Assembly: GCA_947629615.1 (NCBI GenBank)
Contig: CANRER010000003.1
Location: forward strand, 1 to 30,074
From: an uncultured Clostridia bacterium
Lineage (GTDB): Bacteria > Bacillota > Clostridia > UMGS1883
Reading direction: 5' to 3'
DNA: 30,074 bases
Numbering within the stretch: position 1 is the first letter of the stretch; the number at the start of each line of letters is the position of its first letter. The position numbers and the translations under genes were made by a program. Below are positions 7,994-15,200 of the stretch, in pieces. The notes below the pieces were generated by a model, which was given only the letters and a program-made list of their open reading frames with translations, was not told the DNA's origin and searched no databases.

Positions 7994-8022
7994 GGGCGGG
8001 CCTAACGGCCCGCCCTTTCTTT
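7994..8022 (+). terminator. Intrinsic terminator of the Cys-rich peptide gene
   Basis: GGGCGGGCC (7994-8002), loop TAAC, GGCCCGCCC (8007-8015), then TTTCTTT. It is 13 bases after the 7980 stop and just reaches the rdgB stop codon. There is no T-run on the minus side, so it serves the plus strand. Confidence 0.88.
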
Positions 8023-8605
8023 ATGCATCGGCGAGCGCCGCGTTCAGCGCGGCGAGCGCGCGGCCCCGATGGCTGACGGCGTTTTTTTCGGCGGCAGAGG
8101 CCATGGCGAAGGTTTTGCCAAGCTCCGGCGAGAAGAACACCGGGTCGTAGCCGAAGCCGTTCTCCCCCTCGGGGGCCTCGGCGATATAGCCCTCCACGCT
8201 GCCCGAGGCGGTGATTTCGCGGCCGTCCGCGCCGATAAACACTATCGAACACATGAACCGCGCGGTGCGCCTTTCGCGCGGCGCTCCGGCAAGGTTTTTG
8301 AGCAAAAGCTCCGTCCTTTCGCCGTCCGTGCCAAGCCCGCCGTAGCGCGCGCTGAACACCCCGGGCTCGCCGCCCAAAGCGTCCACGCAAAGGCCGCTGT
8401 CGTCGGCCAAGGCGGCCTCGCCGGTGGCGGCGTGGATGGCCTCGGCCTTGAGCCGCGCGTTTTCCTCAAAGGTCGCGCCGGTTTCCTCCACCTCGACGTC
8501 GACCCCGGCCTCGCCCTCGTCAAGCACCTCGTAACCCAGCGGGCCGAGTATTTCCCTGAATTCTCTGAGCTTATTCTTATTGTGCGTGGCGGCTATCAGC
8601 TTCAT
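8021..8605 (-). CDS. rdgB: XTP/dITP diphosphatase (Ham1/RdgB family)
   Basis: 194 residues, the usual length. Family motifs are complete: the N-terminal THNKNKLREF nucleotide-binding motif, EETGATFEENARLKA, the metal/catalytic ADDSGLCVDALGGEPGVFSA followed by RYGG, GFGYDPVFF, and the terminal SHRGRAL. The enzyme hydrolyses ITP, dITP and XTP to monophosphates, keeping deaminated purines out of nucleic acids in the cytosol. The ATG at 8605 overlaps the TGA of the upstream secreted-protein gene in an ATGA arrangement, so it is probably translated from that gene's transcript by coupling. No terminator for this strand is visible after its stop. Confidence 0.97.
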   Translation of the reverse strand: MKLIAATHNKNKLREFREILGPLGYEVLDEGEAGVDVEVEETGATFEENARLKAEAIHAATGEAALADDSGLCVDALGGEPGVFSARYGGLGTDGERTELLLKNLAGAPRERRTARFMCSIVFIGADGREITASGSVEGYIAEAPEGENGFGYDPVFFSPELGKTFAMASAAEKNAVSHRGRALAALNAALADA

Positions 8606-11076
8606 CGGCCTTGCCCTCCGTCGGCGTTAAGGCTTCCGCCCGCCGCCGCGCAGAGCCCGCAAAGCTTCGCGAAGTCCTCGTCGGAGGGGCTTGCCTCGGT
8701 GTAGAGCGAAAAGCTCGCCCCGCCCACGCTCCATGTGGCGAGGCGGCCCCCGCCGACGATTTTGCGCGACACAACGGAAACCGCCGCGCCGTTCGATTCG
8801 GCGGCGATTATGTCGTAGCCCTCCTCAAGGGCGGAATACACGCCGGAAACGTCGCCCTCGGCCACGCCTCCGCGGAAAATGTACGAAGCCCCGCCGTAGG
8901 TAAACGCGGCCTGCGCCACCTTATCCGCGATAACGCTGTATTCGGCCGCTTCGGCCCCCTCGGGCGCGGCGAGAGCCATGCCTATGGCCGAAAAGTCGCC
9001 GCCGGAGGGAACGACCGGGTTCGGGAGCTGGGCCGTGGGGCCTTCGTCCTTGTTATTTTCCTCCACCTCGCGGGTTATAACAAAGGTCTGCGCGGCCTTG
9101 CCCGCTATGGAGAACAAATCGGAGCGCGACACCTCGCCGGCGGTGTAAAGGCTGAACTTATACGCGCCTATCTCCCATGCGGCAAGCTGGCCGCCCGCGG
9201 CCAAAGCCGAGGCGTTTATCTTGGTATCGACGCCGTTCACGCTCACGCCGTAGTTGAGGGCGCGGCCCTCCTCGGCCCCGTAGCGGGCGGTAACGTCCGT
9301 TCCGTCGCCGGAGGCGAGCAGCGCGTACCTAACGCCGCCCAAGGTGAACTCCACCCTCGCGCAGCCGTTTTCAGCCGTGCGAACGACGCTTTCGGCCCCC
9401 TCGGGCGCGTCCACCGTGAAGCCCAACGAGGCGAAGCCGTCGGGCTTCGTCTGCGGCTGAGGCTCGGCTTCATCCGAGCCGCCGGACAGGCCGCCGTCAT
9501 TGATTACGACGGTGCGGGTGCTGCCCTCCCAGTTGACCGTCGCGCCGAAGAACTCCATCACGGCGCGAACCGGCACGTAGATACGTCCGTCGATTATAAC
9601 GGCGGGAACGTCAAGCTCCACGGCTTGGCTGCCGCCGTCCTTCTGGCCCTCCATTGTCGCGCTGTCAACGGTTATCTTGAGCGTATCGCCCTGATTGTCG
9701 ATTGTCGCGGCGCGGCCTTGGCCGTCCCAGTCCACCTTCATCTGCATGGCCTCGACCACGGCGCGAACGGGCACCAGCACGCGGCCCTCTTGGATTATAC
9801 AGCCCGCGTCGGGGAAAACGACCTCGGCCCCGTTATAGGTGACTTTTACGTCGTTGTTTTCCTCCTTGACGACAACGTTGTCGTCCGCCCTGCCGCTGTC
9901 GGAGGGGTCAATCTCAAGCCCCGTGTCGCCGGCGGCGGCGCTGCGGCCGAAGAAGCCCGCCAGCTTTATCACCGTGTCGATAGAGGCCACAAGCCTGTCG
10001 CCCACGAGAATGGCCGGGCAGTCGGGCCGAACGCGGCCGCTCTCGACGTTGCGGGTATACTCGGCGTACTCGTCGGCCCCGGCGTAAATCAAAACGTACT
10101 TCGATTCGTCATTGTTTGAAATTTTGGCGTAGCCCTCGGCGGCGAACCACAGGAACTTGAAGCCCGCCTTATCGCAGAGGGCGCGCAGCGGTATCATTCG
10201 CACGCCGTCCCTTTCGAGCGGCTGAACGTCGGGGAAAACTACCTCCTCGCCGCCCACCGACACCCTGTAGGGCTTGGCGGGGGCTATGGCGAGGGAATTG
10301 CCCTCGAGCCGCGTTTCGGCTCCGAAAAAGGCCGCCATTTCCGCAACGGCCTTAAGCGGGGCGTAAAGCCTGCCGCCGTTCAGCATAATGCGCCTTTCGG
10401 CCTTATAAACGCCGGTTTTGCCAAGCTTTACGGTTTCGTTATTCACGGTGAACACGGCCTCAAGGCCGCCCTTCGTCACCTTCGCAACGCCGGCCTTCGC
10501 GTCCCACGCGAAATCAAGGCCCATAGCCTTTGCCGCGAAGCGCACGGGTATCATGGCCGTTTCGCCCACCAGAGCGGGGGCGCAGGCCTCGTATTCAACG
10601 GCCTTGCCGTCAACCGTCACGCTGACGGCGGCGGGCGAGGTTATGATTATGCTCCTGTCCGCGTCCTCGGGCAGCACGTTGTACCCCACCATAACGGCGA
10701 GGCTCTTAACCGCGCTTTCGGGCAGCAGCATACGGTTGTTTTCCAGCACTGCGGCGGCGTCCATGAGTACGGTCGTCATTTCGCCGTTCACGGTGTATTC
10801 GGCCTCGGCGCTTCCAACGGTAAACACGGCCTCGAAGCCGTCGGCCGTAACGTAGGCCTTCTTTTGCTCGGGCTTCCATGTGAAAGTGCAGCCCATAGCC
10901 TCGGTCACAAAGCGGGCCGGGAGCATTACGTAGTTTCCGATAATCTTCGACTCCACGTCCTTAAACTCAACCGTTCTGCCGTCAACGCAGACGTTTTTGA
11001 AGTTTTCCGCCGCCGCGGGCAGGCCCAAAGAGGTCAGCGTCACCACGACGGCGAGTATCGCCGCGAGCTTTTTCAT
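8602..11076 (-). CDS. Secreted protein with copper-amine-oxidase-N-like repeats and a duplicated C-terminal domain
   Basis: About 824 residues. A signal peptide (MKKLAAILAVVVTLTSLGLP, cleavage near AAA-E) is followed by four paired copper amine oxidase N-like modules up to about residue 530. Each has a VDGxxVEF-type strand and an (I/L/V)PVRAVxExxG-type helix, for example MIPVRFAAKAMGLDFAWD, VLVPVRAVVEAMQMKVDWDG and IYVPVRAVMEFFGATVNWEG. The last 275 residues hold two copies of another domain, roughly 549-672 and 695-815, each running from G-(M/F)-x-(L/V)-x-APEGAE to W-(S/E)-(V/I)-G-x-Y/A-S/K-FSLYT. The repeats act as non-catalytic surface modules in Firmicutes; no oxidase domain is present. 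I prefer ATG 11076 (AAAGGA 10 bases upstream) to TTG 11082. rdgB overlaps its stop. Confidence 0.88.
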   Translation of the reverse strand: MKKLAAILAVVVTLTSLGLPAAAENFKNVCVDGRTVEFKDVESKIIGNYVMLPARFVTEAMGCTFTWKPEQKKAYVTADGFEAVFTVGSAEAEYTVNGEMTTVLMDAAAVLENNRMLLPESAVKSLAVMVGYNVLPEDADRSIIITSPAAVSVTVDGKAVEYEACAPALVGETAMIPVRFAAKAMGLDFAWDAKAGVAKVTKGGLEAVFTVNNETVKLGKTGVYKAERRIMLNGGRLYAPLKAVAEMAAFFGAETRLEGNSLAIAPAKPYRVSVGGEEVVFPDVQPLERDGVRMIPLRALCDKAGFKFLWFAAEGYAKISNNDESKYVLIYAGADEYAEYTRNVESGRVRPDCPAILVGDRLVASIDTVIKLAGFFGRSAAAGDTGLEIDPSDSGRADDNVVVKEENNDVKVTYNGAEVVFPDAGCIIQEGRVLVPVRAVVEAMQMKVDWDGQGRAATIDNQGDTLKITVDSATMEGQKDGGSQAVELDVPAVIIDGRIYVPVRAVMEFFGATVNWEGSTRTVVINDGGLSGGSDEAEPQPQTKPDGFASLGFTVDAPEGAESVVRTAENGCARVEFTLGGVRYALLASGDGTDVTARYGAEEGRALNYGVSVNGVDTKINASALAAGGQLAAWEIGAYKFSLYTAGEVSRSDLFSIAGKAAQTFVITREVEENNKDEGPTAQLPNPVVPSGGDFSAIGMALAAPEGAEAAEYSVIADKVAQAAFTYGGASYIFRGGVAEGDVSGVYSALEEGYDIIAAESNGAAVSVVSRKIVGGGRLATWSVGGASFSLYTEASPSDEDFAKLCGLCAAAGGSLNADGGQGR

Positions 11077-11111
11077 TGGCAATCAGTCCTTTCGCGCAAA
11101 TATTTACCTTA

Positions 11112-11140
11112 ATTATATCACCGTTTTTTACATTTGTCAA
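11112..11140 (-). promoter_or_regulatory. Consensus sigma-A promoter for the CuAO-N repeat protein-rdgB operon
   Basis: Minus strand TTGACA (11140-11135), 17-base spacer, TATAAT (11117-11112): both hexamers match the consensus. The -35 hexamer overlaps the TGA stop codon (11139-11137) of the preceding radical SAM gene. The transcript would start near 11105 and the leader is short. Confidence 0.93.
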
Positions 11141-11748
11141 TCCTCGTAGGGCCTTATTCTGTAGCTCACGCCCAGCTCCGCGCAGATAGCGCGGCAGCGT
11201 TCCTCCTGTTCGGGGGTTATGGTGGTCGAAACGGTGGTAAGCACAACGTTTTTCACGTATTTTTTCACCTCGCCCGCGAAGCGGAGCAGCGCGGGGAACG
11301 AGCTTTGGCCGAAGCGGCTGCGCGTCAGGCGGAGGTATTCGTCGGCGTCGGGGGTGTTGAGGCTGATTGATACGGTGTCCACCTTCCCTTCGTAGAGCGG
11401 GGCGGTGCTTTTGCCGTTTATCAAATCGCCGAGGCCGTTGGTGTTGACGCGCACCGGCAGCGCAAAGTGCGCCTTAACGTACTGCGCGACCTCGAGGAGC
11501 GTATCCAGCCGCTCGGTCGGCTCGCCGAAGCCGCAGAACACCAACTCGCCGAAGGCCGTCATGTCGAATTTGGCGAATTCGGCGATAACCTCGGCGGCTG
11601 AGGGCTCGCGCTCCAGCCACAGACTGCCGCTGCCGTCCATTTCGTCGCGTCCCTGCCGCAGGCAGAAGGTGCAGCGGCAGGGGCAGCGGTTGGTGAGATT
11701 TACGTATAGGTTGCCGTGATAAGGATAAAGTATCGTCATGTCTTTCAT
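11137..11748 (-). CDS. Radical SAM protein of the TatD-associated type
   Basis: 203 residues. The CxxxCxxC cluster motif reads CPCRCTFC (in LTNRCPCRCTFCLRQGRD) and should bind the 4Fe-4S/SAM centre; FCGFGEPTERLD is the glycine-rich SAM-contact region, and VRVNTNG and VSISLN are later core strands. Length and motif spacing fit the short radical SAM family often encoded beside the nuclease gene tatD. No tatD is present here, so the label rests on the protein alone and the substrate is unknown. Start ATG 11748 has AAAGGAGAG 6 bases upstream. A weak TATAAG-type -10 lies at about 11775-11770. Confidence 0.85.
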   Translation of the reverse strand: MKDMTILYPYHGNLYVNLTNRCPCRCTFCLRQGRDEMDGSGSLWLEREPSAAEVIAEFAKFDMTAFGELVFCGFGEPTERLDTLLEVAQYVKAHFALPVRVNTNGLGDLINGKSTAPLYEGKVDTVSISLNTPDADEYLRLTRSRFGQSSFPALLRFAGEVKKYVKNVVLTTVSTTITPEQEERCRAICAELGVSYRIRPYED

Positions 11749-11784
11749 GAAAAACTCTCCTTTGCGTACTTATAATTTGAGTAC

Positions 11785-11811
11785 TAAAAAGAGCAAAGCT
11801 TAGGCTTTGCT
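11785..11811 (-). terminator. Intrinsic terminator-like hairpin upstream of the radical SAM gene
   Basis: On the minus strand AGCAAAGC, loop CTAA, GCTTTGCT (11811-11792) is followed by CTTTTT (11791-11786). It is the second minus-strand terminator between the tRNAs and the radical SAM gene, and may act as a backup insulator. Confidence 0.7.
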
Positions 11812-11883
11812 TGGCGAACGGAAATCGTTTTTTCGCGGAAAAAAGCAGCGGAGCGAGCCAAACGACGGCTTTTTTGCGAAGCA

Positions 11884-11921
11884 TAAAAAGTCGTCGCAAG
11901 CGAGGCGACGCTTGCGACGAC
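11884..11921 (-). terminator. Intrinsic terminator of the tRNA-Thr-tRNA-Tyr transcript
   Basis: Minus strand: GTCGTCGCAAGC (11921-11910), 8-base loop, GCTTGCGACGAC (11901-11890), then TTTTTAT. The 12-bp stem begins only one base after the encoded CCA of tRNA-Tyr (11923), so the primary transcript ends almost at the mature 3' end. Confidence 0.9.
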
Positions 11922-11922
11922 G

Positions 11923-12007
11923 TGGTGGAGGAGGGTGGATTCGAACCACCGAAGTCAGTGACAACAGATTTACAGTCTGCCCCCTTTGGCCGCTCGGGAA
12001 CTCCTCC
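11923..12007 (-). tRNA. tRNA-Tyr (anticodon GTA), CCA encoded
   Basis: 85 bases with an encoded 3' CCA. The acceptor GGAGGAG pairs with CTCCTCC; the anticodon loop CTGTAAA gives GTA; the T loop is TTCGAAT closed by GGTGG/CCACC. The long variable arm is typical of bacterial tRNA-Tyr. It follows tRNA-Thr by 3 bases on the same transcript. Confidence 0.97.
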
Positions 12008-12010
12008 GTA

Positions 12011-12086
12011 TGGAGCCGGTTATAGGACTCGAACCTACGACCTGCTGATTACAAATCAGCTGCTCTACCAATTGAGCTAAACCGGC
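12011..12086 (-). tRNA. tRNA-Thr (anticodon TGT), CCA encoded
   Basis: 76 bases with an encoded CCA. The acceptor GCCGGTT pairs with AACCGGC, the D arm is GCTC-AATTGGTA-GAGC, the anticodon stem GCTGA/TCAGC carries loop TTTGTAA (TGT), and the T loop is TTCGAGT. It is the first gene of the two-tRNA transcript. Confidence 0.97.
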
Positions 12087-12153
12087 AAATTGACATTCCG
12101 CTCGTCTTTGCCTTGAGCCGCTCGGCCCGTCCGCTACACCCGGAACGATAAAT

Positions 12154-12182
12154 ATATTAGCATAAAAAGCCCGCCTTGTCAA
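12154..12182 (-). promoter_or_regulatory. Sigma-A promoter of the tRNA-Thr-tRNA-Tyr operon
   Basis: Minus strand TTGACA (12182-12177), 17 bases, TAATAT (12159-12154). It lies about 68 bases upstream of the tRNA-Thr 5' end, with no ORF in between. Confidence 0.88.
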
Positions 12183-12223
12183 GACCTTTTTTTGATTTTT
12201 TTGAAAATAATGCCCCGCCCGAG

Positions 12224-12266
12224 AAAATACGCGCAGCCGCGAACGGTCTGCGCGTATTTTTTACGG
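12224..12266. terminator. Bidirectional terminator built from a fragment of the dispersed repeat
   Basis: AAAATACGCGCAG (12224-12236) and CTGCGCGTATTTT (12248-12260) form a perfect 13-bp stem around an 11-base loop, with TTTTTT on the plus side and TTTTC on the minus side. It follows the GH105 gene stop (minus, 12277) and precedes the tRNA promoter. From 12240 to 12266 the sequence (GAACGGTCTGCGCGTA, then Ts and ACGG) matches the right end of the 28071-28382 repeat apart from one missing A. Confidence 0.88.
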
Positions 12267-12276
12267 TTTGCCAGAC

Positions 12277-15200
12277 TTATCCAAGCAGGGCCTGAAGGTA
12301 CTCTATCGCCTTTTCGTCGCAGTCATAGAACAAATCGTCCGCCGCCTTATGGCTGAACACCGTAACCGCGCCGTAGACGGAGGCGTGCTTGCCGGAAAGA
12401 CCGAGCGCAAGAGAGCCGCGAAGATATTTCGCTCCGTCCTCCTCCGTGAGGTCGTCGGCGTCAACGAGTTGGGAATTTTCGCCGAACGTCACAAGAACCG
12501 TGCCGTCGCCGTTATCCATATATCTGCCGCCAAGGAGGGTTTCGAGTCCGTCAAGCGGTATCCATAGCTCGCCGAAGGCGTCGGTCATGAGGGCGGGGCC
12601 GTCAATGACCGCGCCGTCCTTATAGTATTTGCCGCCGCAGGCCGCGCTCGCGCCCCAAAGCCTGCGTTTGAGGTACGCGCCGTTATTTTCCGTAACTCCG
12701 CCGACATAGCGGCTGAGCTCGCAGCCCGCGAGCAGGAACGCGCCGTAGCCGAAGGGCTGGTCGCGCCAGTCGGGGGTGGCCTGTGTGGCGTTGGAGCCTA
12801 TCTCTTGGCAGTACCCGACCTTGCCGCTTTCCTGAAGGGCAATCTCGCTGAGGTACTTCCAGCCGCGAAGCGCGGGCTCGAGATATTCGCGTTCGCTGAG
12901 CAGGCCGCTGTTAAGGCCCCAGAACAGGCCGTAGGTGAAGAACGCCGTGCCGCTGGTTTCGTAGCCCCAGCTGTTGCCGTTGCTGCCCTTGGGGTAATCG
13001 GCCAGCATGGACTGCGTCCAGAAGCCGCGCCCCTCGTCGTCCACGTGCTGGCAGTCGATTATGGCCTTGGCCATTTCAAGATAGAGATTTTCAAAATAAT
13101 CCCTGTGCTCGTAGTCGGTGGGAACGTCGGAGAGTATCTTGGCGAGGCCGGCGAAAACCCAGCCGTTGCCGCGCGCCCAGAAATTCTTTGTTCCGTTTAT
13201 CGCGCCGAGCGGGTATACGTATTTACCGTCGCGGTAGAACAGATTGGCGTAATTGTTCGGGTCGGATGGCCCCCCGCCTATCGTTTCTTCATGGCTATTT
13301 TTATAGCTTTCGGCGCCGGTGGTGTATTCCTCGCCCTCGTTAGGTATGCCGCAGTCGCCGTCATACATCAGCTCGGCGGCGAAGCGGTAATAAAGGTACA
13401 TTTTTTCAAGGTATTCGTCGTTGCCGGTCAAAAGATACATCTTCGTCATTATCGGCGGAACCATGTAAAGCGCGTCGGCCCACCACCAGTAGTCGTCAAC
13501 TGGCTCGGCAATGTACTGCTCATACTCGTCGTTCCAGACGTTTTTCGTCTTGGTTATCTGATAGCCCATAACATCCTCGGCGCGGGCGATTTTGCTTTCG
13601 TTCTTCTCGTCGTCCAGCATATATAGGTCGATGTAGGTTTGGAAGCAAATCTGCCAGTCGCCGAAAAGCACGTCGGTGGTGTCGTTTCTGTCGCGGGAGG
13701 GATAGCCCCACGTCCACTCATCCTGTGGCGTCCAGGTGTTCACGTTGCCCATCCAGTTGTTGCGGCTGCCCCAGTTGTTGGCGTATTCCCGGTATTGCTC
13801 ACCGCCGAAGGTGAAGTAGGCCTCCATGTTGCCGGTTTCGTAGGCGGCCACGTCCCAGAAGGCGCGGCTGTCATACGAATTGTTGCTTTGATAATACCGG
13901 TTCGCGCGCTCGACGTTTTCGCGGACGTCGTCATACTCGGGGATAAGCTCCCTCACCTCGTCGCTTATGGTAGGCGCGGGCAGAGTCGAGGCAAGCAGAA
14001 CGTCCGTAAGCGGGCGGACGCTGCCGCTCTCCCACAGGTAGGCGCGTATATCGTCGTCGTAGGTATAGCCTTCAAGCACATACGGCTCAAACTCGGCGCG
14101 GTTCTTCATATCCGCCGGGAGGCCGACGCGGCCGTTATACAGCACCTCGCTTGGCTTGCCGCCCTCGAAGCGCACCACTATCAGCCTTGCGCCGCCGGCC
14201 TCGGCGGCCGTGTTGGCCGCGACCGCGCCCACGGAAAGAACGTAGCTTTCGTCGCTTTCGTCCTCGCCGTAATCGAGCGAGGCTTCGGCCCTGCCGCTCA
14301 CGCCGTCCGCCAGCTCGCCCTCGACCGTCACGTGGTAGACGGGCTCCTCGGCCTTGAAGGGCTCGAACTCATGACTGCCCTCGGAATCGGAATAGCCGAC
14401 GGCCACGGGGTTCTTTATCTGCGGGTAGTATTCCATATACTCGCCGTCGCCGGAGTAAAGCCCGCCCTGCTTGATAACGGTTTTGGCCCTGTTCGCTATC
14501 GTTTCGCCGTCGGCGTTCCTGTAGTCGTGGTATATGACAGAAGCGTAGCCGCTTCGGCCGCCGTTCGGGCTGTAGTAAGGCTCATAGGCCTTGACGCGCT
14601 GCTCCACCCTTATGCCGTCGGCGCTGCCCTCAACGTCGTAGACGCCCGCGGCGGAAAAATCGGTTTCGTCAAAGGTCACGGGCAGCTCTAAGCTGCCGGA
14701 GCTTGCGAGGCTTTCGCTGTTCCAGCTCACCGTTACGGAGCTTGGCAGCACGACCGATTCATCGGTAAAGACGGTAATCTCGGGCAAAGGGCTTATCTCG
14801 AGCGGCTCGGGAACGGCGGCGACGGGTATTTCTATCGAGTCGTAGTCCTCGATAGCCTCGGTATAAAAGCTCTGCGTCGGAACATAGACGCTTCCGTCCT
14901 TGACAAAGGGCTTGCCGCCATAGCTGAACGGGCCGGCGTTCGACGCCGGGGTTATTTCGGTTCGGACGGCTTCGCCGCTGTCCGTCACATAGGAAACGTT
15001 CATTATCCTGCCGTTATCCGCAAGATGATAGTCTATTACCGCGGGGTGCGACCCCTCGCGGGAGCTGAAATAGGTGGCGCAGGTAGAGGCTTCGAGATAG
15101 AAATTATAGTAGTCGTCGCCGTCGGCGGCGTTTTGGTTGACAAAATCCGTTATGTCGAACTCCAGCCAGTCGTTGACGCTTTGCTGGTAGTAGTCTGGCG

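Noticed and set aside
11923..12086. tRNA-associated integrative element
   Set aside because: No integrase, no att-like direct repeat of a tRNA 3' end and no foreign-looking gene block follow the tRNAs.
11807..12182. Short open frames running through the tRNA region
   Set aside because: They overlap two well-formed tRNA genes, their promoter and a terminator, and have no conserved protein text.
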